Shown: positions 44,396 to 53,364 of the stretch, piece by piece
Position numbering within the stretch: the stretch's first letter is position 1
Layout of the letters: every line of letters begins with the position of its first letter
From: Leisingera sp. S132
GTDB taxonomy: Bacteria > Pseudomonadota > Alphaproteobacteria > Rhodobacterales > Rhodobacteraceae
Reading direction: 5' to 3'
DNA: 64,000 nt
Assembly: GCF_025144465.1 (NCBI RefSeq)
Contig: NZ_CP083553.1
Span: 3,726,001-3,790,000, forward strand
The notes under the pieces: model-generated
The model's input: only the letters and a program-made list of their open reading frames with translations
The model's database searches: none
Told to the model about the DNA's origin: nothing
Translations under genes and position numbers: made by a program

Positions 44396-45124
44396 TCACG
44401 CTTGCGTGACCCGGGCCAGAACGGCCACACGCACTTCAGCCGCGCCTGCTTGCAAGCAGGCATCGGTGCTGGCGCTGAGAGTGGCACCTGAAGTCATTAC
44501 ATCGTCCACTATCAGCACAACCCGTCCCTTGACCCTGCTTCTTCGGCTTCTCGGAACACCAATGGCTGACCCCAGCAGCCGGTACCGTTGTTCCCGGGTT
44601 TTCCCCTCCAGCGAGGCTGTCCGCCACTCACGTCTCAGCAGATCCGGACAATGCTCCCATCTACCACGTTTGGCCAAGGCAGCAGCCAGCAATGCGGATT
44701 GATTGTACTTTCGCTTCAGCAGCCTGGTCCAATGCAGCGGCACCGGGCAAATCAGCGGATCGTCTTCCAGCAAAGGCGCTGCCGCACGGTGCAGCCAGTT
44801 CGCTGCTGGACCGGCGATTTCCGTGCGGTCGCCGTGTTTCAGGGCTAACACCAATTTGCGCCCCTGCCCTTCATACAGAAGTGCAGACCGGCCCTGACTC
44901 CAGGGTCTTGGATGGCGCAGGCAACTGTCGCATTCCAGACGGAACCCGTCCGCTTCACCTGGCAGCGGAGCACCGCAGCCTTCGCAGACTGTTCCACTGA
45001 TGAAATGCATGCCTGCCCAACAAGCCGCACATAGTCCGAAGTCACTGCCAACCATCTCGCCGCACCCCAGGCACTGGGATGGGTAAATCAGTGAAACAGC
45101 GGTTTGAATCCGGGCTGTCAGCAT
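44396..45124 (-). CDS. comF: ComF-family phosphoribosyltransferase-like protein
   Basis: A 242-aa protein with an N-terminal zinc-finger region (CLGCGEMVGSDFGLCAACW, CEGCGAPL, CDSC) and a PRTase fold whose PRPP loop reads VVLIVDDVMTSGAT. ComF proteins are associated with DNA uptake in competent bacteria, but in this group they are generally present without a proven role. It is divergent from the methyltransferase gene by 13 bp. Confidence 0.92.
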   Translation of the reverse strand: MLTARIQTAVSLIYPSQCLGCGEMVGSDFGLCAACWAGMHFISGTVCEGCGAPLPGEADGFRLECDSCLRHPRPWSQGRSALLYEGQGRKLVLALKHGDRTEIAGPAANWLHRAAAPLLEDDPLICPVPLHWTRLLKRKYNQSALLAAALAKRGRWEHCPDLLRREWRTASLEGKTREQRYRLLGSAIGVPRSRRSRVKGRVVLIVDDVMTSGATLSASTDACLQAGAAEVRVAVLARVTQA

Positions 45125-45137
45125 CTAAATAGCCCCC

Positions 45138-45953
45138 ATGACACAAGCACCTTTGCAGCTTTTCGACCGCCGCGCCCTTGAAGCCCATCGTTCACGCCGG
45201 CAACAGGAAGCACTGTTCCTGCACTACATGGCACGGGTCGAGGCTGAGGATCGCCTGAGCTTGGTTAACAGAAGCTTTACAGCACCCGCAGTGGTTTGTC
45301 CTTTTCCTGAGGTCTGGGAGAGATTTGGGCCTGAAGCAAAAATTGTTGCCGATGAGGAGGTGCTGGATCTGGAGGATGGAGCGCACGACGTGGTAATCCA
45401 CGCCATGTGCCTGCATTGGGCCAATGATCCGGTCGGGCAGCTGATTCAGTGCCGCCGCGCCCTGAAGGAGGACGGTCTTCTTCTGGTGATGCTGTTGGGC
45501 GGCCGGACCCTGCACGAGTTGCGCTCGGCCATGGCCGAAGCAGAGACAATTTTGCTAGGAGGCCTTTCACCGCGAATTGCGCCGATGGGGGAGATCCGCG
45601 ATCTCGGCGGCCTGCTGCAGCGGGCCGGCTTCGCTCTGCCGGTGGCCGACCTGGTACCGCTCAAGGCCGAATACCGCGACGTGCCCCACCTGATCCATGA
45701 CCTGCGCGGAATGGGTGAGACCAACGCCCTTGCCCAGCGTCTGAAACGCCCGGCGCCGCGCGGTCTTTTCCAACTGGCCGATCACATCTACCGGAAGCAT
45801 TTCGCCAACGCCGAAGGCCGGCTGCCCGCGACGTTCGAACTTGTCTGCCTGACTGGCTGGTCGCCATCGGACAACCAGCAGAAACCGCTGCGTCCAGGTT
45901 CAGCTCAGATGCGTCTGGCCGACGCGCTCAAGGTGCCCGAATCGAAACTGTAG
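45138..45953 (+). CDS. SAM-dependent methyltransferase, BioC/NDUFAF5-like
   Basis: A 271-aa class I methyltransferase of the type annotated near BioC in alphaproteobacteria. It starts LFDRRALEAHRSRR, as do NDUFAF5-like proteins, and contains LDLEDGAHDVVIHAMCLHWANDPVG and a LRSAMAEAE helix. The glycine-rich SAM motif I is poorly conserved here (PFPEVWERFG takes its place), so the enzyme's activity is not certain. In mitochondria the relative hydroxylates a complex I subunit. Confidence 0.8.
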   Translation: MTQAPLQLFDRRALEAHRSRRQQEALFLHYMARVEAEDRLSLVNRSFTAPAVVCPFPEVWERFGPEAKIVADEEVLDLEDGAHDVVIHAMCLHWANDPVGQLIQCRRALKEDGLLLVMLLGGRTLHELRSAMAEAETILLGGLSPRIAPMGEIRDLGGLLQRAGFALPVADLVPLKAEYRDVPHLIHDLRGMGETNALAQRLKRPAPRGLFQLADHIYRKHFANAEGRLPATFELVCLTGWSPSDNQQKPLRPGSAQMRLADALKVPESKL

Positions 45954-46061
45954 CCTTGATTAGTTTAAGCTATTGCTGCGCCAATGTGATCCAATTGGCC
46001 TTCCACGCGTAAACACAGTAATTATCCGCTAACAAAAATCTCAGCCGAACAGGACCTTCCC

Positions 46062-47123
46062 ATGCTGGACGCCGCCCGGACCGCCAAATGCCCTGCCCAC
46101 GCCCCGGCCGATCACCCCAAGATCCCGGCAGAAAAAGTCGGCATCCTGCTGGCCAACCTCGGCACTCCTGATGATTACTCCTACTGGCCGATGCGCCGGT
46201 ATCTGAGCGAGTTCCTGTCCGACAAACGTGTAATCGACTACCCATCCTGGAAATGGCAGCCGCTCTTGCAGTTGATCATCCTGACGAAACGCCCGTTCTC
46301 CTCAGGAGCGGCCTACAAATCGATCTGGAATCACGAAAAGGGCGAAAGCCCGCTTATGACTATCACGAAGGACCAAACCACCAAGATGGCGGAGGTGATG
46401 AAAGCGCGTTACGGAGACCAGGTAATGGTCGATTTCTGCATGCGATACGGCAATCCATCCACCAAAACCAAAGTGCGGCAAATGGTTGAGGCAGGCTGTC
46501 AGAAGATCCTGTTTGTCCCGCTCTATCCGCAGTATGCAGGCGCAACATCGGGCACCGCCAACGACCAGTTCTTCCGGGCGCTGATGGAAGAGCCCTGGCA
46601 ACCCGCTGCCCGCACTATCGCACCTTATTTCGATCAGCCCGCCTATATCGACGCCTTGGCACGCTCTGTGGAAGAAGCCTACGCCAAGGCAGCGAAACGC
46701 CCGGATATTCTGGTGGTTTCCTATCACGGGATGCCAAAACGGTATCTGATGCAGGGAGATCCTTATCACTGCCAGTGCCAGAAGACGACACGTCTGCTGA
46801 AGGAGCGGCTGGGGTGGGACGACACCCGGATCACTACCACTTTCCAGTCAGTTTTCGGTCCTGAAGAGTGGCTGAAACCCTATACAGTGGACCATGTCGC
46901 CACTCTGGCCAAGGAAGGCAAGAAGAACATTGCGTTGATTGCGCCGGCCTTCTCAGCCGATTGCATCGAGACGCTCGAAGAAATCAACGAAGAGATCCGC
47001 GAAAGCTTTGAGCACGCAGGCGGGGAAGACTTCCTCTATATTCCGTGCCTCAATGACAACGACGATCACGTAGCGGCTCTGGCCGGTGTTATCGAGGAGA
47101 ACCTGAAAGGCTGGCTGGACTAA
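46062..47123 (+). CDS. hemH: Ferrochelatase
   Basis: A 353-aa enzyme that inserts Fe2+ into protoporphyrin IX, the last step of haem synthesis. Signatures are VGILLANLGTPDDYSYWPMR, the active-site histidine in VVSYHGMPKRY and the glutamate-containing APAFSADCIETLEEI. CQCQKTTRLL is a common variant in this group. It has its own 108-bp upstream region. Confidence 0.97.
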   Translation: MLDAARTAKCPAHAPADHPKIPAEKVGILLANLGTPDDYSYWPMRRYLSEFLSDKRVIDYPSWKWQPLLQLIILTKRPFSSGAAYKSIWNHEKGESPLMTITKDQTTKMAEVMKARYGDQVMVDFCMRYGNPSTKTKVRQMVEAGCQKILFVPLYPQYAGATSGTANDQFFRALMEEPWQPAARTIAPYFDQPAYIDALARSVEEAYAKAAKRPDILVVSYHGMPKRYLMQGDPYHCQCQKTTRLLKERLGWDDTRITTTFQSVFGPEEWLKPYTVDHVATLAKEGKKNIALIAPAFSADCIETLEEINEEIRESFEHAGGEDFLYIPCLNDNDDHVAALAGVIEENLKGWLD

Positions 47124-47193
47124 CCGGCTGGCTCAGTCCAGAAAGTATCCAATATTCAATTTCCGGACCGGCCGGAAAACGGGGAGATATTGG

Positions 47194-50100
47194 ATGACGC
47201 TTGCGCATTGGGCCAAAGCCCTCCGGGAGCATTGGGGTATCGAGGCAGAGCTGACCCGCCTGGACGGGGAATACGACCTGAATTTCCTGGCCAAGAGGCA
47301 AGACGGCCAAGGCTATATCCTGAAAGCAATGCGCCCTGGTTGCGACGGATGGCTGGTCGATATGCAAGTGAAGGCGTTCGAACATATTGCGAAACGCCAG
47401 CCTGACCTGCCCTGCCCGCGGGTCATTGCGTCATGTTCCGGACAGTCACTTCTATCCCTGCCGGATGAAGACGGCCAGTACCGGCTGGTTTGGTTGCTGA
47501 ACCAATTGCCGGGCCGTTGTTATGCCAAGGCAGAGCCGAAAAGCGATGCGCTGATCCAAGAGGTCGGCAGAGTTTTGGGCGGTTCGGCCAAGGCGCTTGC
47601 AGACTTCCGTCACGAAGGCCTTGAACGCGATTTCAAATGGGACCTGATGCAGGCGGGGTGGATCACGGAACAGCTTTCCTGCATCAAATCCCCCGCACGC
47701 CTCGCCATCCTGCGCGAAATTTCTGCAGAGTTCGCCAAGTTAGAGCCCGAACTGGCGAAGCTCCCTAAACAGGCCATCCACAACGACGCCAATGATTACA
47801 ACATCATGGTAGCTGGCGAATTGACTGCACCTCGGCGTGTTTCCGGGCTGATCGACCTGGGCGACATGTGCGCGGCACCGCGCGTCTGCGATCTGGCAAT
47901 TGCTGCGGCCTATATCGTTCTGGATCACCCGGCACCGGAGGCAGCCCTTGCATCGCTGGTTGCCGGGTATCACGAGACCTGCCCGCTGACCGCCGCCGAA
48001 GTGGACATGGTCTGGCCGCTTCTGCGGATGCGGCTTGCAGTGAGTGTGGTGAACTCCACACTCATGGCGGCAGAAAACCCGGACGATCCTTATGTGACAG
48101 TCTCACAAGCGCCAGCCTGGCGGTTCCTGGAGGGTAAAGCTCTGCATGGCGGGTTGCTGAATGCACGGCTGCGAGCGGCCTGCGGCCTGCCCGTGGTCGA
48201 TGGCGCAGACCGCATCCTGGCATGGCTTGAACAGGAACGCGGCGATTTTGCTCCCCTCATGGGGAAAAACCTGGCAGATGCACCGATGGGATCGCTGTCG
48301 GTGGAGCAATCAACCTGGCCTCAGAACCCCTTCCTCATGCCCTTGGAGGAAGCAGCCAAGGTCGGTGAAGAGTTCGAAGACTGCGGCCGGGTCTGGCTGG
48401 GCTACTACCATGAGCCCAGGCTGATTTACACGGATGCAGCCTTCCGCACGGGGCCATGGAAAGCCAGCAACAGACGCACGGTTCATCTGGCAGTAGACGC
48501 GTTCGCCCCTGCCGGGACTGCGATGTTCGCACCGCTGCGAGGTGAAGTGGTTATCGCTGAATACCGTAGCGGGCATCTGGATTACGGCGGGCTGATCATC
48601 CTGCGTCATGAAACACCCGAGGGCGATTCCTTCTTCACTTTATACGGCCATCTGGATCCTGAGTTCCTGGACCGCTTGAAGCCGGGTGATACTATCGAAA
48701 AGGGAGAAGAATTCTGCCGCCTTGGCGATCCCAGCCAAAACGGCGGATGGGCGCCGCATGTTCATTTCCAGTTGGCGCTGTCCACTGAGGGAATGGAGGC
48801 CGACTGGCCCGGCGTCGGCGACCCGGACGAGATGTATCTATGGCGCGCACTCTGCCCGAACCCGGCGGCGCTGCTCAATCTGCCGGATGAGAAGGTCATT
48901 TATAAGCCGACCAGCAAGGACAGCGTTCTGGCAGGACGCCACGCGCATTTTGGAGGCAACCTGAGCCTTACTTACACCGACCCCGTGATGCTGGTGCGCG
49001 GCTGGAAACACCACCTGTTTGACGAGTGGGGCCGACCATATCTGGATGCCTACAACAACGTGCCGCATGTGGGACACGCCCACCCGCGCATCCAGGCCGC
49101 TGCTGCCGACCAATTAAAGCGAGTAAACTCCAACACCCGGTACCTTCACCCGGCGCAAACCGCATTTGCCCACAAAGTACTGTCCAAGCTGCCCGATCAC
49201 TTTGAGGTCTGTTTCTTTGTCAACTCCGGGACTGAGGCAAACGAACTGGCCTTGCGCCTCGCGCGGGCACACACCGGAGCCAAAGGTATGGTGACGCCAG
49301 ATCATGGGTATCACGGCAACACCACCGGTGCGATCAGCATCTCCGCCTACAAGTTCAACAAACCCGGCGGGGTCGGGCAGGCTGACTGGGTAGAGCTAAT
49401 TGAAGTTGCCGATGATTACCGCGGATCTTTCCGCCGAGATGATCCGGATAAGGCCCAAAAGTATGCCGCTCTTGCAGATACAGCGATTGATCGACTTCAG
49501 GAAAAGGGCCACGGTGTGGCCGGTTTCATCGCGGAAACCTTCCCGTCAGTTGGCGGCCAAATCATTCCCCCAAAAGGGTATCTGCCTGCGATTTATGAAA
49601 AAATACGCAGGGCGGGCGGCGTCTGCATCGCAGATGAAGTGCAAACCGGCCTCGGACGGCTTGGCAAATACTATTTCGGGTTCGAACATCAGGGCGCCCT
49701 GCCAGATATCGTTGTGCTGGGCAAGCCAATCGGCAACGGCCACCCTTTGGGTGTACTTGTGACGACTAAGGCAATCGCCGAAAGCTTCGATAACGGGATT
49801 GAGTTCTTTTCCACCTTCGGCGGCTCGACACTGTCTTGCCGGATTGGAAAAGAGGTCCTGGATATTGTGGATGACGAGGGTCTGCAGGAAAACGCCCGTG
49901 TACAGGGCAAACAACTGATTGAAGGCCTGAAAATTCTAGAACAAAAATATGCCTGCGTTGGTGACGTCCGCGGCATGGGGCTGTTCCTTGGACTGGAGCT
50001 GAACAACCCGGACGGCACCGAAGCCACAGATATCTGTTCCTATGTCAAAAACCGGATGCGAGATCACCGTATCCTTATTGGCAGCGAAGGCCCCAAGGAC

Positions 50101-50202
50101 AATATCCTGAAAATCCGGCCGCCGCTGACCATAGCGTCCGATGACACTGACATGATCATCAAAACCCTGGATAGTATTCTGCAGGAGGTGGAGGCGGGCT
50201 GA
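47194..50202 (+). CDS. Three-domain fusion: aminoglycoside-phosphotransferase-like kinase, M23 peptidase, class III aminotransferase
   Basis: A 1002-aa protein. Residues 1 to about 330 form an APH-type kinase fold with H196-x-D198-x4-N203. Residues about 420-560 form an M23/LytM domain whose zinc ligands are all present (H431, D435 and H524, with H522 completing HxH). Residues about 590-1002 form a class III aminotransferase/lyase with PLP lysine K844 (VLGKPIGNG). Kinase plus aminotransferase resembles the hydroxylysine or ethanolamine-phosphate kinase/phospho-lyase pair, so a hydroxyamine phosphorylation then elimination is likely. The role of the central peptidase-like fold is unclear. GGGGAG precedes the ATG. 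Confidence 0.88.
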   Translation: MTLAHWAKALREHWGIEAELTRLDGEYDLNFLAKRQDGQGYILKAMRPGCDGWLVDMQVKAFEHIAKRQPDLPCPRVIASCSGQSLLSLPDEDGQYRLVWLLNQLPGRCYAKAEPKSDALIQEVGRVLGGSAKALADFRHEGLERDFKWDLMQAGWITEQLSCIKSPARLAILREISAEFAKLEPELAKLPKQAIHNDANDYNIMVAGELTAPRRVSGLIDLGDMCAAPRVCDLAIAAAYIVLDHPAPEAALASLVAGYHETCPLTAAEVDMVWPLLRMRLAVSVVNSTLMAAENPDDPYVTVSQAPAWRFLEGKALHGGLLNARLRAACGLPVVDGADRILAWLEQERGDFAPLMGKNLADAPMGSLSVEQSTWPQNPFLMPLEEAAKVGEEFEDCGRVWLGYYHEPRLIYTDAAFRTGPWKASNRRTVHLAVDAFAPAGTAMFAPLRGEVVIAEYRSGHLDYGGLIILRHETPEGDSFFTLYGHLDPEFLDRLKPGDTIEKGEEFCRLGDPSQNGGWAPHVHFQLALSTEGMEADWPGVGDPDEMYLWRALCPNPAALLNLPDEKVIYKPTSKDSVLAGRHAHFGGNLSLTYTDPVMLVRGWKHHLFDEWGRPYLDAYNNVPHVGHAHPRIQAAAADQLKRVNSNTRYLHPAQTAFAHKVLSKLPDHFEVCFFVNSGTEANELALRLARAHTGAKGMVTPDHGYHGNTTGAISISAYKFNKPGGVGQADWVELIEVADDYRGSFRRDDPDKAQKYAALADTAIDRLQEKGHGVAGFIAETFPSVGGQIIPPKGYLPAIYEKIRRAGGVCIADEVQTGLGRLGKYYFGFEHQGALPDIVVLGKPIGNGHPLGVLVTTKAIAESFDNGIEFFSTFGGSTLSCRIGKEVLDIVDDEGLQENARVQGKQLIEGLKILEQKYACVGDVRGMGLFLGLELNNPDGTEATDICSYVKNRMRDHRILIGSEGPKDNILKIRPPLTIASDDTDMIIKTLDSILQEVEAG

Positions 50203-50235
50203 CGGCCCCTCCCGCACTCCCTTCACGCAACAAAA

Positions 50236-50259
50236 AAGGCGGTGGAAAACCACCGCCTT
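50236..50259 (-). terminator. Terminator of the small membrane protein gene
   Basis: A perfect 10-bp stem (aaggcggtgg/ccaccgcctt) with an A4 loop and T6 on the minus strand, 22 nt past the stop of the 60-aa gene. It may also slow plus-strand transcripts from the fusion gene. Confidence 0.85.
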
Positions 50260-50280
50260 CTCTGTAACCGTGTATCGAAA

Positions 50281-50463
50281 TTAATTCGATGCAACAGCTG
50301 CGCCAACCAGAACCAGCAGCAGCAGCGGCAGCAGGATGCCGCTGGAAGAACCCTGAGCTTCTTCCACGATGACCGGCGGTTCAACAACCGGCTCGGACAG
50401 GTTGCCAGCGGTGGCGGTGGAAGCAGCAGCGGTCAGCGCAGCAGCGATAACGAGTTTTTTCAT
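50281..50463 (-). CDS. Small exported membrane protein, 60 aa
   Basis: A cleavable signal peptide (MKKLVIAAALTAAASTATAG) is followed by a short acidic, proline-containing segment (LSEPVVEPPVIVEEAQ), a Ser/Gly hinge and one hydrophobic helix (about 43-58) at the C-terminus. It has a TAACCTCC complement (GGAGG) ahead of its start and its own strong terminator, so it is probably an independent, well-expressed gene. The function is unknown. Confidence 0.75.
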   Translation of the reverse strand: MKKLVIAAALTAAASTATAGNLSEPVVEPPVIVEEAQGSSSGILLPLLLLVLVGAAVASN

Positions 50464-50601
50464 GTTAACCTCCAGAATTTGCGCGGATCAAACATCTGAA
50501 CCACGCACCCAAGACTTACCTCGTATTTTTTTCTAACCAGCAAAAACGCGGGATTGCAATTGCTTGTTATAGTTAACAGCTTAGCGCCCCGCCGCGTGTC
50601 G

Positions 50602-51219
50602 TCAAATTAGCAACACCTGAGTGCCGACTTTTGCTAGGCTGAACAACTCGGCGATATGCTCATTGTAAAGCCCGATGCACCCGTTCGATGACTTGCGCCC
50701 GATCTTGCGCGTGTCATGGGTTCCGTGGATCCGGTAATACTTCCACGCCAGATACAGCGCATGGGTACCCAGCGGATTATCCGGGCCCGGCGGAATGTAG
50801 GCGGGCCATTCCGGGTTCCGCTTCCGCATATTGGGCGTTGGCGACCAGCTTGGCCCCTCCACCTTGCGCACAATCTGAGTGCGGCCACGGCGTGTCAGAT
50901 CGTCTGACAGCGGTACCGATGATGGGAACAGCTTGTAGGTGTTTTCGTCTGCCGACCAATAGTGCAGCGCCCGGCTGTCGATATCGACCAGAATCGCTCC
51001 GTTGCGCAAGTTGTCAAAATACGGCCGCCAGGATTTTGCCCGGAAAGCGGAAATGTTGCGCTGGACAGGCGGTTCCGGCTCTGGCGGCGGGCGCAAAGGG
51101 TCATAGGCCGGCTCAACGTTATCAGGATCCTCCTGCGCCAGCGCCGAAGAGGATATCAAGGCAGCACTTCCGGCAAGGAACTGCCTGCGGCTGAAGATTT
51201 CAAATGGTTTTCGGGACAT
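50602..51219 (-). CDS. L,D-transpeptidase (YkuD) with Tat signal
   Basis: A 205-aa protein from ATG 51219 (GGAAG upstream). It has a Tat motif (FSRRQFLAGSAALISS), a proline-rich spacer (about 30-50) and a C-terminal YkuD domain with the active-site sequence HGTHDTRKIGRKSSNGCIGL, where the Cys is the nucleophile. YkuD enzymes form 3-3 peptidoglycan cross-links or attach proteins to peptidoglycan. One of two YkuD genes within 2 kb. Confidence 0.92.
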   Translation of the reverse strand: MSRKPFEIFSRRQFLAGSAALISSSALAQEDPDNVEPAYDPLRPPPEPEPPVQRNISAFRAKSWRPYFDNLRNGAILVDIDSRALHYWSADENTYKLFPSSVPLSDDLTRRGRTQIVRKVEGPSWSPTPNMRKRNPEWPAYIPPGPDNPLGTHALYLAWKYYRIHGTHDTRKIGRKSSNGCIGLYNEHIAELFSLAKVGTQVLLI

Positions 51220-51389
51220 CACATCTTCCAACTTGCGCTTTCAGTATCATAGATTGCAGCATTTTATGGCCGGAAAGCCGCAGTCGCAAATCAATCCGGC
51301 GGCAAAGTCCGCATAATTCTGCCGGCCCGTTTGCACAGCTGCCACAGGAAGGATAGATGCATCAGCGACTGATAGAGCGAGAGAGCATT

Positions 51390-51872
51390 ATGAATCGCGT
51401 TTTTCTGCTGATGGCTGCTGCAATCCTAACACTGGCGGCAGCCTGTACACCGTCATCAGAATCCGGCGGGTCATACCGCATCAGGAATGCAGATAAGGTG
51501 CAGCTGCGAATGCTCGACTCGGTCAATGCTCTGCGCCAGGCTGCTGGTGCTCAGACGGTTCAGCTAAACGCGGAGCTGACCGCTGCTGCAGCGACTCATT
51601 CCCGAGATATGTCCGTGCAAAACCGGCCTTGGCACTTTGGGTCTGACGGATCGTCGCCTTTGGACCGGGTTGCCCGCGCAGGGTACATCGGCACATTACT
51701 GGGTGAAAACATCTCTGAAACCTACGAGAATGAACAGCAAACCCTGACTGCCTGGCTGGAAAAACCGGCCACCCGTGCGGTGATCCTGGATCCCAAGGCT
51801 AAAAACATGGGCTTTTCCTGGTTTCAGGAACCAAACGGCAAGATCTGGTGGACGTTGGTGATGGGCAGCTAA
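51390..51872 (+). CDS. CAP (SCP/PR1)-domain protein, probable lipoprotein
   Basis: A 160-aa exported protein. ATG 51390 follows a GAGAG-type site. The leader ends in LTLAAACTPSS, where the Cys could be lipidated, though the lipobox is imperfect. The CAP domain runs from about residue 38: LDSVNALRQAAGAQTVQLN, ATHSRDMSVQNRPWHFG, GENI. The function of bacterial CAP proteins is mostly unknown; a cell-wall-related setting is suggested by flanking YkuD genes. Confidence 0.85.
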   Translation: MNRVFLLMAAAILTLAAACTPSSESGGSYRIRNADKVQLRMLDSVNALRQAAGAQTVQLNAELTAAAATHSRDMSVQNRPWHFGSDGSSPLDRVARAGYIGTLLGENISETYENEQQTLTAWLEKPATRAVILDPKAKNMGFSWFQEPNGKIWWTLVMGS

Positions 51873-51901
51873 CCCACTGCGCCTAGAACTAATACAGTTC
51901 C

Positions 51902-51943
51902 AAAGAAAAAGGTCCGACGCTGACGCGCCGGACCTTTTTCTTT
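51902..51943. terminator. Bidirectional terminator between CAP and YkuD genes
   Basis: A 15-bp perfect stem (aaagaaaaaggtccg with cggacctttttcttt) around a 12-nt loop. It carries A- and T-runs in both directions and sits between two convergent genes. Confidence 0.9.
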
Positions 51944-51959
51944 GGACAAATTCCTTGGG

Positions 51960-52487
51960 TCAGGGCCGCAGAGCGATCGTTGTGCCGTCCTGCACCATCG
52001 CATAGATCTCTTCGATTTCCTCGTTGGTCACAGCGATACAACCAGCCGTCCAGTCATCAACCCGGGCTGCGCGCTTGCGTTCCTTGGGGTTGTTCGGCTG
52101 ACCGTGGATGAAAATCTCCCCGCCAGGCCGTTTACCGTTGGCCCGCGCAAGAGCGCGATCCTGATTGTTGGGATAGGAGATGCCTACCGACAGATGGTAA
52201 CGGCTGTTCGGATTCCGCCGGTTGATCACGTAAGTGCCTTCTGGCGTTTTACCATCACCCTCAAACCGCTTGGGGCCAAGTGGTGCAAATCCCAAATCCA
52301 CCTTGTATTCCCGCAAAATTTCATCGTTGTGCATCAGATAAAGCTTACGTGCGCCTTTATTGATCACGATCGACGTGACCTGCGGACCACCATAAAACTT
52401 GAACCTGCCTACTGTACCACCGTTGGTGCTGCAGCCGGCCAGCGCAAGGCTCGCGGCCGCACTAATGCCAAATGCCCTTCTGTTCAT
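51960..52487 (-). CDS. L,D-transpeptidase-family lipoprotein (YkuD)
   Basis: A 175-aa protein with a lipoprotein signal (LALAGC, Cys at 19) and a YkuD domain: SIVINKGARKLYLMHND at the start, then EIFIHGQPN and the nucleophile sequence DDWTAGCIAVTNEEIEEI. It is probably anchored in the outer membrane and acts on peptidoglycan. It is convergent with the CAP gene across the strong terminator. Confidence 0.9.
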   Translation of the reverse strand: MNRRAFGISAAASLALAGCSTNGGTVGRFKFYGGPQVTSIVINKGARKLYLMHNDEILREYKVDLGFAPLGPKRFEGDGKTPEGTYVINRRNPNSRYHLSVGISYPNNQDRALARANGKRPGGEIFIHGQPNNPKERKRAARVDDWTAGCIAVTNEEIEEIYAMVQDGTTIALRP

Positions 52488-52553
52488 TGTCCCAGCCTGT
52501 ATTTTTCTTGTGCCTCTAATCAGGATTTAACGCGAAAGCGCTGTTAAGGAAAT

Positions 52554-53363
52554 TCACATTTTCCTGTCCTGTACCGGCTTATTGGATAGCTTTTGCTCAA
52601 TTGCTTCCAGCCGGCTCAGCACTTCATCGCGGTAAGCATCTGTGCGCTCACCTTCTTCTTCACCGTGGGCATCCTGCATCGAATTCACAATCAGGCCGAC
52701 CAGAAGGTTCACCACAGCAAAGGTCGTGACCATGATGAAGGGCACGAAGAATGCCCAAGCATGCGGATGCACTTCCATCACCGGGCGCACGATTCCCATC
52801 GACCAGCTTTCCAGTGTCATAATCTGGAACAGCGAATAGGCACTGAGACCGAGGTTGCCGAACCATTCCGGGAAATCCTGGCCGAACAGCTTAGTTGAGA
52901 TCACAGAGCCGATGTAGAAAATGATCGCCATCAGCAGAAAAACCGAGCCCATCCCGGGAAGAGCAGTGATAAAGCCCTCGACAACCCGGCGCAGACGCGG
53001 TGCGACAGAAATCACCCTCAGCACCCTGAGAATCCGCAGTGCCCGCAGAACCGACAAGCCCTGGGTTCCGGGCGCAAGAGCAATTCCAACAATCACGAAA
53101 TCAAATACATTCCAGCCGCTGAGGAAGAACCGCAGCCGACGTACAAGCAGCTTGGCCAGGATCTCAACGACAAAGATTGAAAGGCAGACCTTGTCGATAA
53201 GGTGGATAGGCGCTCCCAACTTAGCCATCACCGTCGGGGACGTCTCAAGGCCCAAGGTAACCGCATTGACCAGAATGACCGCGGTGATGAAGCGGCCAAA
53301 ACGGCTGCTGTCCAGAATGGCTTCCAGGCGGCGGGTCGGTGTCATCACTTGAATATCCGTCAT
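52554..53363 (-). CDS. Voltage-gated sodium channel (NavBac type)
   Basis: A 269-aa six-helix ion channel that works as a homotetramer. The voltage sensor S4 has Arg every third residue (R107, R110, R113, R116). The pore selectivity filter TLESWSMG (E185) is the sodium-selective signature of NaChBac relatives, and the C-terminal tail (about 235-265) is charged and helical, as in the family's coiled coil. Homologues are known from marine roseobacters. The gene lies next to the RlmD-type gene (1 bp gap) and downstream of it on the same strand. Confidence 0.92.
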   Translation of the reverse strand: MTDIQVMTPTRRLEAILDSSRFGRFITAVILVNAVTLGLETSPTVMAKLGAPIHLIDKVCLSIFVVEILAKLLVRRLRFFLSGWNVFDFVIVGIALAPGTQGLSVLRALRILRVLRVISVAPRLRRVVEGFITALPGMGSVFLLMAIIFYIGSVISTKLFGQDFPEWFGNLGLSAYSLFQIMTLESWSMGIVRPVMEVHPHAWAFFVPFIMVTTFAVVNLLVGLIVNSMQDAHGEEEGERTDAYRDEVLSRLEAIEQKLSNKPVQDRKM

Positions 53364-53364
53364 C

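Noticed and set aside
51357-51389. Upstream extension of the CAP protein by 11 residues
   Set aside because: The extension adds MHQRLIERESI ahead of a normal signal peptide and has no ribosome binding site; the internal ATG is preferred.
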